A DNA stretch of 53,200 nt. It comes from CAZAYP01 sp964489425 [NCBI: uncultured Verrucomicrobiota bacterium] (GTDB lineage Bacteria > Verrucomicrobiota > Kiritimatiellia > RZYC01). Below are positions 37,874-46,549 of the stretch, piece by piece; within the stretch, counting starts at the first letter, position 1, and each line of letters begins with the position of its first letter. The translations under genes were made by a program, and so were the position numbers. The notes under the pieces were generated by a model that saw only the letters and a list, made by a program, of their open reading frames with translations, had not been told where the DNA came from and ran no database searches. The stretch is from the NCBI GenBank assembly GCA_964489425.1, contig CAZAYP010000042.1:1-53200 (forward strand). The letters are read 5' to 3'.

Positions 37874-38803
37874 ATGACTACGGATCAACAGGGCTGGCGC
37901 CGTTTTTGGATTTATCAGCGGGAACGGTTTCCGCTCGCGGCGCATGGGCCGTTGATCGCGTGTTTCAGCTTCTGCGCGGTCAGCTATTCGGCGCAGCTGC
38001 GCGGCGGGTTGCCGGCGTGGCCCGCCGCGGCGGTGGCTTTCTTCAGTTGCCTGTGCTCGTTCCTCCATCTGCGCATTGCCGATGAGTTCAAGGACTTCGA
38101 GGAGGACCGCCGCTATCGCCCGTACCGGCCGGTGCCGCGCGGCCTGGTCCGGTTGCGGGAACTGGGGTGGATCTGGGCCGCCACCGCGCTGGCGCAACTC
38201 CTGCTGGCCATCTGGCTGGATGCGCGGCTGGTGATCGTACTCCTGGCCACCTGGGCTTACCTGGCGCTGATGACCCGTGAGTTCTTCGCCCGCCGCTGGC
38301 TGAAGGCGCGGCCCGTTATTTACATGCTCTCGCACATGATCATCATGCCGCTGGTGGATTTCTATGCCACGTCCTGCGACTGGATGCCGGTCCACCTTGG
38401 GGTGCCGCGCGGCTTGTTCTGGTTCCTGGCGGTCAGCTTCTTTAACGGCATCACGCTCGAGCTGGGCCGAAAAATCCGCGCGCCGCAGGATGAAGAAACC
38501 GGCGTGGAGACCTACACGTTCCTCTGGGGGCGGCCGCGGGCCGTGACCGCCTGGTGCGGCGCGCTGGCGGTGACCGCGGGCCTGGGCGTCATGGCCGCCA
38601 CGCAGATCCAGTTTGTTGGTCCAGCCCTGGCCATTTATGCGCTGCTGCTGGCGGGCGCCTTGGCGGTGGCCATACGGTTCCTGCGCCAGCCGGGCACCGC
38701 CCGCGCCAAAGCCATTGAAACCGTCTCCGGGATCTGGACCATGGTGCTTTACCTGACGCTGGGCGCCATTCCCCTGCTGGTGAAAGTTGGGATCCAGCCA
38801 TGA
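37874..38803 (+). CDS. UbiA-family prenyltransferase
   Basis: A 309-residue membrane protein with about eight or nine hydrophobic segments. The start is the ATG at 37874; codons upstream in the open frame overlap the reductase and are not conserved. The first aspartate-rich motif is IADEFKDFEED (Asp70, Asp74, Asp78), followed by RPVPRGLV, as in UbiA enzymes that bind Mg-prenyl diphosphate. The second motif is atypical, RKIRAPQDEETGVETY (Asp206, Glu207, Glu208) instead of DxxxD. The enzyme should attach a prenyl chain to an acceptor at the membrane: an aromatic ring, a sugar or a glycerol phosphate. The acceptor cannot be read from sequence. It sits 20 bases after hmgA and its stop overlaps the next ATG by 4 bases. 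Confidence 0.88.
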   Translation: MTTDQQGWRRFWIYQRERFPLAAHGPLIACFSFCAVSYSAQLRGGLPAWPAAAVAFFSCLCSFLHLRIADEFKDFEEDRRYRPYRPVPRGLVRLRELGWIWAATALAQLLLAIWLDARLVIVLLATWAYLALMTREFFARRWLKARPVIYMLSHMIIMPLVDFYATSCDWMPVHLGVPRGLFWFLAVSFFNGITLELGRKIRAPQDEETGVETYTFLWGRPRAVTAWCGALAVTAGLGVMAATQIQFVGPALAIYALLLAGALAVAIRFLRQPGTARAKAIETVSGIWTMVLYLTLGAIPLLVKVGIQP

Positions 38804-41307
38804 GTTCGTCTTTCTTTTTATGGACAGACCCCGGCGGGCGGGAAGCCCCGCTGGGCGGTAAGGCCCGCGCCCTCTGGTTGCTCGGGCAGGCGGGGTTTGC
38901 GGTGCCGCCATGGCTGGCGGTTTTGCCTGTGACGGGGCGGGCGTTCGACCTGCCGCCGGAAACCGCAATCGCCTTGCTGCACACCTTGCAACAGGTGGAT
39001 GCCGCGGTCACCCTTTGGGCCGTGCGATCCTCGGCCGCGGACGAGGACCAGGCGGAATACTCCTTTGCCGGGCAGTTGGAAAGTTTCCTGAATGTGCCGG
39101 CCGCCGACGTGCCGGCGCGGGTGGCGGATGTGCGCCGGTCAGGTTTTTCGGACCGCATCTTGGCCTACCGGAAGGAGCATGGCCTGACCGGCGACATTCC
39201 CTGTCCCACCGTGATGGTCCAGGCCATGGTGCCCGCGGATTGCGCGGGGGTGGCCTTCAGCGCGGACGCCGTGGCGGGCCAGTGGGATACCGCGGTGGTC
39301 GCGGCCGTCCGGGGCTTGGGGGAGGCGCTGGTATCCGGCCGCCGGAATGCCGACACTTTCAAGGTTGACCTGGAAGGCCGCGTTGGCGAGCGCCGGTTGA
39401 GCGAGCCCGGCGGCCCGGTGCTGAGCGACCGCGAGATCGCGGACGTCGCCGTCCTCAGCCGCCGCGCGGAAGCGTTTTTCGGCCGGCCACAGGACATCGA
39501 ATGGGCACTGGCGCAAGGCCGGCTGTTCCTGCTGCAGTCCCGCCCGATCACCGCGCTGGACCGGGTTGCGGATTCGCGCGCCACGCGCCGAATCTGGGAC
39601 AACAGCAACATCGCGGAGAGCTACGCCGGCGTGACGACGCCGCTCACCTACAGTTTCGCGCGATACATCTACGAGGAGGTGTACTGGCAGTTCTGCCGCC
39701 TGCTGGGCGTGCCGGAAAAAAAGCTCGAGGAACACGCGGACATCTTCGGCCGGATGCTCGGCCTGGTCCGTGGCCGTATTTATTACAGCATGCTGGATTG
39801 GTATCAGGCCCTGGCCCTCTTGCCGGGCTTTACCTTCAACCGCCAATTCATGGAACAAATGATGGGGGTGAAGGAGGGGTTGCCTGAGGATCTCGCGCGG
39901 CGGTTCGAGCAGGCCAGCGTGCGCGCCCGGCTTGCGGACCTGCTGCACTTGTTTTCAACCATCATCGGGTTGCTGGCGGCGCGGCGCAACCTGCCAAAAA
40001 TCAAGGCGGCGTTCCAGGCCCGGCTCCATGCCGCCCTGCAGGAACCGCCGGTCGGTTTCGACCGGCAGCGGGCGGATGAGTTGGCGGCGCACTATCGCGA
40101 TCTGGAACGGCAGCTGCTGACCCGCTGGGACGCGCCGATGATCAACGACTTCATGGCCATGGTGTATTTCGGCGTGCTGCGCAGCCTGTGCGGAAAATGG
40201 CTGGGCGCCGAGTCGCTGGCCAACGACTTGGTGGGCGGTTGCGGCGGGATGGTCAGCACCGAGCCGGCCCGGCGCGTGGAAGAGCTGGCCGCGCTGGTGC
40301 GCCGGCAACCCGGCCTGGCCCAGGTGTTGTGCCAGGGCCGGCCCGAGGCGGCGCTCGCGGCGCTCCAGGGCGATCCTGAACGGGCTGAGTTGCTGCGGCA
40401 ATACCTGGACAAGTTCGGCGATCGCTGCATGGAAGAGTTGAAGTTGGAGAGCCCCACGCTCCGCGAGGGTCCCGAGTTGCTGGTCCGCGCCATTGGGCGG
40501 CTGGCCTGGCATACGAAGGGCCAACCCCGGGCGCCATACAACGCGCGGGAGCAGGCAGAACAACGGGTGCGAGCCGCGCTGGCCGCTCATCCCGTGCGCT
40601 CTTGGATATTCCATCGCGTCCTGGCGCGGGCCCGGGGCTACGTGCGCGACCGCGAGAATCTGCGCCTCGACCGGACCCGGCTTTTCGCGCGGGTCCGCCG
40701 GGTTTTCACCGAAATCGGCCGGCGCCTGTGGGCCTTGAACCGGCTGGAGGCCCCCGGGGATATCTTTTACCTCACCGTGCAGGAAGTGCTGGGTTATGTG
40801 GAGGGCACCGCGAGTTGCGCTGATCTGAAGGGGATGGTGGCCGTGCGCCAGCGTGAGTTTGAGCAATATCGCGCCACTCCGCCGCCGGCCGATCGGTTTG
40901 AAACCCTGGGAGTGGTCTATGTCGGCAACGCCTGCCAGGCCGCCATCCAGGCGCCCGCTGCGCAAGGGGATTACCGAACGGGTACGCCATGCTGTCCCGG
41001 GGTGGTCCGCGGGCGGGCGCGGGTGGTCATCACCCCCCAGGGCGCCGAGATGCTGCCCGGCGAAATACTCGTGGCATCGCGCACGGATCCGGGCTGGGTG
41101 ATATTATTCCCTGCTGCTGCCGGATTGGTGGTGGAGCATGGCAGCCTGCTGTCCCATTCGGCCATCGTGGCCCGTGAACTGGGGCTGCCCGCGGTGGTGG
41201 CCCTGGCTGGCGCCACCGCCTGGCTGCAAACCGGCGATTGGATCGAGCTGGACGGCGCGGCCGGCACGGTCCGCCGCCTGCTGCCGGGGGAGTTGGCGCA
41301 TGCCTAG
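38800..41307 (+). CDS. PEP-synthase/rifampin-phosphotransferase-like enzyme
   Basis: An 835-residue dikinase-type protein. The N-terminal ATP-grasp domain (about 15-250) has LGGKARALWLL, AVRSSAADEDQAEYSFAGQ and DIEWALAQGRLFLLQSRPIT. The middle 450 residues are poorly conserved helical sequence. The C-terminal phosphohistidine domain (about 725-830) has GTPCCPGVVRGRARVV, EILVASRTDPGWV and VEHGSLLSHSAIVAREL with catalytic His786. The PEP/pyruvate barrel of true PEP synthase or PPDK is absent, so it resembles rifampin phosphotransferase: ATP phosphorylates the His, which then donates the beta-phosphate to a hydroxyl group on a small molecule. In this operon the acceptor could be a prenol or lipid alcohol. 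It overlaps the next gene by 8 bases. Confidence 0.85.
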   Translation: MSSSFFLWTDPGGREAPLGGKARALWLLGQAGFAVPPWLAVLPVTGRAFDLPPETAIALLHTLQQVDAAVTLWAVRSSAADEDQAEYSFAGQLESFLNVPAADVPARVADVRRSGFSDRILAYRKEHGLTGDIPCPTVMVQAMVPADCAGVAFSADAVAGQWDTAVVAAVRGLGEALVSGRRNADTFKVDLEGRVGERRLSEPGGPVLSDREIADVAVLSRRAEAFFGRPQDIEWALAQGRLFLLQSRPITALDRVADSRATRRIWDNSNIAESYAGVTTPLTYSFARYIYEEVYWQFCRLLGVPEKKLEEHADIFGRMLGLVRGRIYYSMLDWYQALALLPGFTFNRQFMEQMMGVKEGLPEDLARRFEQASVRARLADLLHLFSTIIGLLAARRNLPKIKAAFQARLHAALQEPPVGFDRQRADELAAHYRDLERQLLTRWDAPMINDFMAMVYFGVLRSLCGKWLGAESLANDLVGGCGGMVSTEPARRVEELAALVRRQPGLAQVLCQGRPEAALAALQGDPERAELLRQYLDKFGDRCMEELKLESPTLREGPELLVRAIGRLAWHTKGQPRAPYNAREQAEQRVRAALAAHPVRSWIFHRVLARARGYVRDRENLRLDRTRLFARVRRVFTEIGRRLWALNRLEAPGDIFYLTVQEVLGYVEGTASCADLKGMVAVRQREFEQYRATPPPADRFETLGVVYVGNACQAAIQAPAAQGDYRTGTPCCPGVVRGRARVVITPQGAEMLPGEILVASRTDPGWVILFPAAAGLVVEHGSLLSHSAIVARELGLPAVVALAGATAWLQTGDWIELDGAAGTVRRLLPGELAHA

Positions 41308-42403
41308 TGAGATCGCGCAGCGCGCCGATTTCGGCACCATCCGGTATGCCCAGTGCTGGGAGGATGCCGACATCCTGGTGCAGGCACTGCGTCCTGCGCC
41401 GGGCCAAACGCTGGTCAGCATCACCTCGGCCGGCGACAACACCCTGGCCTTGCTGACCGGGGACCCGGCCCAAGTCGTCGCCGTGGACCTGAGTCCGGCG
41501 CAGCGGGCCTGCGCCTGGCTGCGCGTGGCGGCCTATCAAGCCCTGCAGCATGCTGAATGGCTGGCGTTGCATGGATCGCGCGCGAGCGACGCGCGCCGCG
41601 GTTTATACGCCAAATGCCGCGCGGCGTTGCCGGAGGCCGGCCGCGGGTTCTGGGATGCGCACCTGCCGGACATTGACCGGGGCATTGGACAGGCCGGCAA
41701 GTTCGAACAATACTTCGCGCTGTTCCGCCGTTACGTGCTGCCCTTGATTCATGGCCGTGGCGTCGTGGAGCGCCTGCTGCAAAAACGGGATCCAACCGGC
41801 CGCCGTGAGTTTTATGACAAGGTCTGGGCCAACCGCCGCTGGCACGGGCTGTTCAGGCTGTTTTTTTCGCGCCGGCTGATGGGGTGGCTGGGTCGTGATC
41901 CCCAGTTTTTCCGCTATGTCCAGGGAAAGGTCGCCGAACAAATCCTGGAGCGTACCCGGCATGCGCTCGTGGTCCTGGAGCCGGATCAGAATCCCTATTT
42001 GCACTGGATCCTGAAAGGCTGCCATGGCGCGGCGTTGCCGTTGGCGTTGCGGCCGGAGCATTTCGTGGCCATCCGCGACCGCGTCCAGCGGGTGGATTGG
42101 CGCGTCGGGGCGCTGGAGGACGTGCTGGAGACCATGCCGCCCGGCAGCGTGGACGGGTTCAATCTATCGGATATCTTTGAATACATGGCGCCGGACAACA
42201 CGGAGAAGCTGCTGCGCGCCATTTTGCGGGTGGCCCGGCCGGGGGCGCGGCTGGTCTACTGGAACATGCTCGTTCCCCGCTCGCGCCCGGAAAGCCTGGC
42301 TAACCGGCTTGACCCGCGGCCGGATGTGGCCCAAGCGCTCTTCCCGCGCGACAAGGCCTGGTTCTACAGCCGGCTGGTCGTGGAGGAGGTGCTGGACCCA
42401 TGA
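41300..42403 (+). CDS. BtaA-like SAM:diacylglycerol 3-amino-3-carboxypropyltransferase (DUF3419)
   Basis: A 367-residue protein. The start is the ATG at 41300 (MPSEIAQRADFGTIRYAQCWED), inside the end of the preceding gene. QCWEDADILVQAL, SITSAGDNTLALL and VVAVDLSPAQRACAWLRVAA are the N-terminal signatures of the BtaA family, which moves the aminocarboxypropyl group of SAM onto a lipid hydroxyl to form the homoserine ether head group of betaine lipids. GFNLSDIFEYMAP and VARPGARLVYWNM are the later family motifs. The methyltransferase BtaB that would complete a betaine lipid is not present, so either the head group stays unmethylated, BtaB lies elsewhere, or the acceptor is not diacylglycerol. 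Its neighbours suggest a prenylated lipid. Confidence 0.85.
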   Translation: MPSEIAQRADFGTIRYAQCWEDADILVQALRPAPGQTLVSITSAGDNTLALLTGDPAQVVAVDLSPAQRACAWLRVAAYQALQHAEWLALHGSRASDARRGLYAKCRAALPEAGRGFWDAHLPDIDRGIGQAGKFEQYFALFRRYVLPLIHGRGVVERLLQKRDPTGRREFYDKVWANRRWHGLFRLFFSRRLMGWLGRDPQFFRYVQGKVAEQILERTRHALVVLEPDQNPYLHWILKGCHGAALPLALRPEHFVAIRDRVQRVDWRVGALEDVLETMPPGSVDGFNLSDIFEYMAPDNTEKLLRAILRVARPGARLVYWNMLVPRSRPESLANRLDPRPDVAQALFPRDKAWFYSRLVVEEVLDP

Positions 42404-43701
42404 ACCCGTGGCTGGCGGTGATCTTGGCGTTGGCCGCGTTGGCGGTGATCCTGCTGGGCGCCGGCTATAGCGTACGCCGCGGCACGTGTTCCGCGGAAAC
42501 CGGGCGCAAGAGCGTGCACCTCCTGCTGGGCTGCCTGGCCATGGGTTTCCCTTGGATCTTCCGGGCCATCTGGCCCGTGTGGTTGCTTGCCGCCCTGGCC
42601 CTGCTGGCGCTGGCCGTCATCCGGGTCCTGCGTCCGGCCGCGTCGCCGGAACGCCGCGCGTTGCATGGCGTGCGCCGCGAAAGCTATGGTGAGTTCTGCT
42701 TTCCCCTCGGGGTCGCCATGGTGTTTTCGATCAGTTCCATGGCGCGCACGCCCTATCTGCTGGCGGTGGCCGCGTTGACCTTGGCCGACGCCGCCGGCGC
42801 CCTGGTGGGACAGCGCTGGGGCCGGCACGTCTACGCGACCGATGAGGGCACCAAAACCTGGGAGGGGTCGCTGGCCGTCCTGGGAGTAACGTTCGTCGCC
42901 GCATGGTTGCTGCTGCAGTTGGGCGCCAACCGGCCGCCATGGAACGCGTTCCTGATGGCCCTGTTGATCGGGTTGCTGACCATGCTGGTGGAAGCCATCG
43001 CCTTGCGCGGTTTCGACAATCTTTTTATTCCTGTATTGGTATGGATCCTGGCGGATCGGTATGCGCAGCTTGACACCGTGGCACTGGCCGTGCGCCTGCT
43101 GGTGCTGGCCCTCATTGCCGTCGGGATGTCGTGGTGGCGCAAGGGCACCCGGTTGAACGAAACCGCTGTGATGGGCTGCGCCGTCCTGCTTTACATGGCC
43201 GGATTCCTGGCCGGTTGGCCATGGCTCGTTCCGCCCCTGGTAACCGCGGGCGTCTATTACCTGCTGAACCGGTCGCCAGAACGCGAAAGCCGCCATACGC
43301 TCGGCGCTGCTTCGGCCGTGCTGGGTCCGGCTTGTTTCTGGCTGATGCTGCATGGAATCAGTCCCGGCCCGGCCGATTTCTTCTGCTATGTCATTGGGTT
43401 CGGTTGCGCTTGCGCGCTCATGGCGGCCGCGGAATGGCAGGCCGCGCCAGTACCCGCCTGGTTGCATCTGGCCGGCGCCGCAACGGTCGGCGCGCTCTCC
43501 GCAATCCCGGGTTTGGCGCTGGCGAATCCCGCCCGTGGTGTTGGCGTGGCGGTGGCCTTGGTATGGTGCGGGTGCCTGGTCGCGGCCACCTTCTTTCAGG
43601 TCGTAGAACTGCAGCGCCGAGTGGATCATGGCCGGGACATCCGTTGGCTGATCCAGGGTGCCATCAACCTGCTGCTGGCCACCGGAGGTCATTGGTTATG
43701 A
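42400..43701 (+). CDS. Dolichol/phytol-kinase-like CTP-dependent membrane kinase, extended
   Basis: A 433-residue, almost entirely hydrophobic protein with about 13 membrane segments. Residues 1-220 match the dolichol/phytol kinase and CDP-diglyceride-synthase-like group: ETGRKSVHLLLGCLAMGFPW, then the CTP-binding block LADAAGALVGQRWGRH..TWEGSLAV and LVEAIALRGFDNLFIP. Such enzymes phosphorylate polyprenols or phytol. The second half (220-433) is an additional membrane domain beginning WWRKGTRLNETAVMGCAVL; it vaguely recalls DUF92/VTE6-type phytyl-phosphate kinases, but I am not sure. If so, one chain would turn a prenol into its diphosphate, the substrate UbiA needs. It is joined to both neighbours by 4-base overlaps. 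Confidence 0.75.
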   Translation: MNPWLAVILALAALAVILLGAGYSVRRGTCSAETGRKSVHLLLGCLAMGFPWIFRAIWPVWLLAALALLALAVIRVLRPAASPERRALHGVRRESYGEFCFPLGVAMVFSISSMARTPYLLAVAALTLADAAGALVGQRWGRHVYATDEGTKTWEGSLAVLGVTFVAAWLLLQLGANRPPWNAFLMALLIGLLTMLVEAIALRGFDNLFIPVLVWILADRYAQLDTVALAVRLLVLALIAVGMSWWRKGTRLNETAVMGCAVLLYMAGFLAGWPWLVPPLVTAGVYYLLNRSPERESRHTLGAASAVLGPACFWLMLHGISPGPADFFCYVIGFGCACALMAAAEWQAAPVPAWLHLAGAATVGALSAIPGLALANPARGVGVAVALVWCGCLVAATFFQVVELQRRVDHGRDIRWLIQGAINLLLATGGHWL

Positions 43702-44699
43702 AAGTGGAATGTTTTCAGGAGCCCCAGTTCGCCATGATGGGGGCGCGCGCGCAAGCGCCCGCGCTGCCGCGGTTCGATGCGCGCTGGCTGGAGTTGCACC
43801 GACCCGATTTGCATGTCCTGGCCGTGGATGGCGGCGTGGTGGTCGGCCGCTGTTCGTGCTGGTGGTCCGCGGTTCCGGACTATCCCCCGGGCCCGGCGGC
43901 CATGCTGGGACATTTCGATGCCGTGGACGAAACCTCGGCCCAGGCGGTGCTGACAGAGGCCTGCTGGCGCGCGCGGGGTGCCGGCCGGCGATTTGCCATC
44001 GGCCCCATGGACGGCAACACCTGGCGGCGCTATCGGTGGATCACCGATCCCGGGTCCGAGGCGCTGTTCATGATGGAGCCGGCCAACCCGCCGGAATATC
44101 CCGGGTGGTGGGCCTCGGCCGGGTTCCGTCCCCTGGCCGAATACCAGTCGGCGCTCATCACAAAACTGGACGGCGTGGACGAGCGCCTGCAGCGCGTGCG
44201 GGACCGCCTCGCGGCCGCCGGCGTCCAGATCCGGACGCTCGACATGCCACAGTTCGAACAAGAGTTGCGTCGCATTTACTCCGTCTCGGTCGTCGCTTTT
44301 GAGCATAACTTCCTCTACACCGCCCTGGCGGAGCCAGATTTCCTCGCTCAATACCTGCCGTACCGCGAGCAGATCGTGCCCGCGTTTGTGTTTCTGGCCC
44401 TGCACCACGAGCGTTGCGTGGGGTTCATGTTTTCGATCCCCGATTATTACCGGCGCAAGTCCGGCCACCCGCTGGACACGTTGATCCTTAAAAGTGCCGC
44501 CGTGCTGCCGGGGCGTCTCTACGCCGGCATGGGCAACTTGATGGCCGAGATGACGCACCACGCCGCCGCGCGCGCGGGCCTTAAGCGGGTCATCCACGCC
44601 CTGGCGCTGGCGGACAACCCCGTGACCAATATAACCGCTAGGTACGGCGAAATTATGCGGCGATACACGCTGTATGTTAAGCCGCTTGGCGATGAATGA
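43698..44699 (+). CDS. GNAT-fold acyltransferase-like protein
   Basis: A 333-residue soluble protein starting at the ATG at 43698 in an ATGA overlap. It looks like two GNAT-type lobes. The first (about 20-150) has GHFDAVDETSAQAVLTEACW, RFAIGPMDGNTWRRYRW and NPPEYPGWWASAGFRPLAEY. The second (about 155-330) has FVFLALHHERCVGFMFSIPDY and LKSAAVLPGRLYAGMGNLMAEM, with NPVTNITARYGEIMRRYTLY at the end. Proteins of this type are usually annotated only as N-acetyltransferases with no known substrate. Encoded between a lipid kinase and an acyl-activating AMP ligase, it could transfer the activated acyl group, for example onto the amino group left by the BtaA-like enzyme. That is inference. Confidence 0.65.
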   Translation: MKVECFQEPQFAMMGARAQAPALPRFDARWLELHRPDLHVLAVDGGVVVGRCSCWWSAVPDYPPGPAAMLGHFDAVDETSAQAVLTEACWRARGAGRRFAIGPMDGNTWRRYRWITDPGSEALFMMEPANPPEYPGWWASAGFRPLAEYQSALITKLDGVDERLQRVRDRLAAAGVQIRTLDMPQFEQELRRIYSVSVVAFEHNFLYTALAEPDFLAQYLPYREQIVPAFVFLALHHERCVGFMFSIPDYYRRKSGHPLDTLILKSAAVLPGRLYAGMGNLMAEMTHHAAARAGLKRVIHALALADNPVTNITARYGEIMRRYTLYVKPLGDE

Positions 44700-46266
44700 G
44701 AACATGGCCCTGCGGCTTGGGCAACAAGCCGATCTGCAGCCCGGAAAGCCCGCTATCATTGATTGGGATCGAGGCCGTCACCGGGTCTGGACCTTTGCCG
44801 ACCTGGCGTGCGCCAGCGCGCAAACCGCCGATCTCTTTCGATCCTCAGGTCTTGCCTGCGGAGACGTGGTTCTGCTGGCGCAACCCATGTCGGCCGAACT
44901 CTACATCTTGCTGCTGGGCGCCTGGCGGGCGGGGCTGACCGCGATGTTCATCGATCCCGGCCAGACCCGGACGACGGTGAATGCCTGCGTCAGCATGATC
45001 CCCCCCAGGGCGCTGGCAGGACCATGGATGGCCCATGCCTGGGCGCTGACGTCGCGTGCCTTGGGCGCCATCCCAACGCGCATAACGACCCGGGGTTGGT
45101 GGCCAAGAGGCCGCGCGCTGAAACTCAATCCACGCGCGCCGGGCGGTGGCATCATGGAACACCGCGATGCTGCCGATCCCGCGCTGATAACCTTCACCAG
45201 CGGCAGCACTGGCCAGCCCAAGGCCATCGTCCGTTCCCATGGATTCCTGGCAAGACAACATGCCGTCATTGAGCGGGAGTTGCGCCTTGAACCGGGGCAG
45301 GTTGACCTTGCCGCCATGCCGATTTTCCTTCTGGCCAACTTGGCTTCGGGGGTGACATCGGTGATTCCGCGCGGCCCGGTGGCTAGGCCTGCCGCCATCG
45401 ATCCGGCCCCGGTGCTGGCCCAGGCGGAGCAATTCCAGGTCACTCGTGGCGGGGCGTCGCCGGCTTTCTGGGAAATCCTCTGCAACGCCCAGGCTCCTGG
45501 GCGGAAGGCGTTGGCGCAGTTGAAACAGGTGTTCACCGGTGGCGGGCCGGTATATCCGGATCTCATGCGGCAACTCCAGGCTGCGGCGCCGGATGCACGC
45601 ATTGTCGCCGTATATGGTTCCACGGAGGCCGAACCCATCGCCACCCTGGCCCTGGACGATCTGCCCCTGATGCACGCCAATCATCGAAGCCTGTTGCCGC
45701 TGGGCCGGCCAGTGCCGGGCATGGAAGTTAAGATTATGCGCGATCAATGGGGCAGGTCCCTGGCGTTCAAGAATGAAACTGATTTTCAAGACGCCCTCCT
45801 TGCGCCGGGCCGGATTGGCGAAATCATCGTGTCCGGCCCGCTGGTCATTCCCGGTTACTGGCAGGGACGGGGTGACCAGGAAACCAAGATTCGGGCCGGG
45901 AACGTGGTCTGGCATCGCACGGGCGACGCCGGTTGCTGCGACAACGATGGCAACCTGTGGCTGGCTGGTCGTTGCTCGGCCAAGGCTAACCTGCGCGGCC
46001 GCACAATCTATCCACTGGAACTGGATTTGCTGGGCCGTACCGTGGCCGGAGTCCGCCGGGTCGCGCTTATCCAAGCCGGCCAACAACCGGTCGTGGTGGT
46101 CGAGACGGGTGACCCTGGTTGCTTATCCAGGTTGCAGGCGGCACTGTCGGCCGCCGGCTTGTCCGGCGTGCCGGTTCATCAAATAAAGAAAATGCCGATG
46201 GACCGGCGCCATAATGCGAAGATCGATTATTCGCGCTTGCCGTCATTGTACCCCGCGCCGAAGTAA
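44692..46266 (+). CDS. OleC-like AMP-dependent acyl ligase (ANL superfamily)
   Basis: A 524-residue adenylate-forming enzyme. The ATG at 44692 overlaps the previous stop; a start 6 codons upstream is also open. The P-loop is ITFTSGSTGQPKAIVRSHGFL, condensed to TSGSTGQPK; then YGSTEAEPIATL (A5), VWHRTGDAGCCDNDGNLWLAGR (A7, with TGD) and RRHNAKIDYSRL, whose Lys is the A10 catalytic lysine. The segment around EPGQVDLAAMPIFLLANLASGVTSVIP is characteristic of OleC and related fatty-acid-activating ligases rather than general acyl-CoA synthetases. It should adenylate a fatty or hydroxy-fatty acid. No OleA, OleB or OleD is nearby, so olefin synthesis is unlikely. It ends the operon with a TAA. Confidence 0.85.
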   Translation: MNENMALRLGQQADLQPGKPAIIDWDRGRHRVWTFADLACASAQTADLFRSSGLACGDVVLLAQPMSAELYILLLGAWRAGLTAMFIDPGQTRTTVNACVSMIPPRALAGPWMAHAWALTSRALGAIPTRITTRGWWPRGRALKLNPRAPGGGIMEHRDAADPALITFTSGSTGQPKAIVRSHGFLARQHAVIERELRLEPGQVDLAAMPIFLLANLASGVTSVIPRGPVARPAAIDPAPVLAQAEQFQVTRGGASPAFWEILCNAQAPGRKALAQLKQVFTGGGPVYPDLMRQLQAAAPDARIVAVYGSTEAEPIATLALDDLPLMHANHRSLLPLGRPVPGMEVKIMRDQWGRSLAFKNETDFQDALLAPGRIGEIIVSGPLVIPGYWQGRGDQETKIRAGNVVWHRTGDAGCCDNDGNLWLAGRCSAKANLRGRTIYPLELDLLGRTVAGVRRVALIQAGQQPVVVVETGDPGCLSRLQAALSAAGLSGVPVHQIKKMPMDRRHNAKIDYSRLPSLYPAPK

Positions 46267-46352
46267 AACATGCCGCCTGGAATATGCCCTGCGGCAGCGG
46301 GTTGCGGGGATGCGGAAACCCCGCGAAAACGGACAATTGCAATAATTCACAA

Positions 46353-46401
46353 GCGACGGCGGGTCGGGCGGTTCCGCGTTCGAGTCTCGCCGGGTGCGCC
46401 A
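46353..46401 (+). other. tRNA-like 3' end, remnant or attachment site
   Basis: The segment ends GTTCGAGTCTCGCCGGGTGC followed by GCCA: a T-loop-like TTCGAGT, a C-rich stem, a seven-base acceptor-type strand, discriminator G and encoded CCA. The 5' acceptor strand expected (GCACCCG) is absent from the preceding 100 bases, and the T-stem pairs poorly, so it is not a complete tRNA gene. The acceptor strand is of the tRNA-Arg kind. Such 3' fragments are often left by integrative elements that insert into tRNA genes. Confidence 0.3.
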
Positions 46402-46520
46402 TGCCGCGTCCCCGGGACGCGCATCATGCAAACTCCAACCCGGCTTCGCGGTGGCGGCCCGGCGCAGGAGAGAATTCGATCCGTGGCCTGATGCAACTGC
46501 GAAATTTTCAATCTCGATCA

Positions 46521-46549
46521 TTGACTTTACGGAACGGGTCGTGTATCGA
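46521..46549 (+). promoter_or_regulatory. Putative promoter of the secreted repeat protein
   Basis: TTGACT (46521-46526), 17 bases, then TATCGA (46544-46549), about 90 bases upstream of the ATG at 46643. The -35 is good, the -10 only fair. Confidence 0.4.

Noticed and set aside
44692-46266. Olefin (Ole) biosynthesis locus suggested by the OleC-like ligase
   Set aside because: No OleA, OleB or OleD homologue is encoded nearby; the neighbours are isoprenoid and head-group enzymes.
46353-46401. A complete tRNA-Arg gene
   Set aside because: No matching 5' acceptor strand, D-arm or anticodon arm could be found upstream, and the T-stem pairs poorly.
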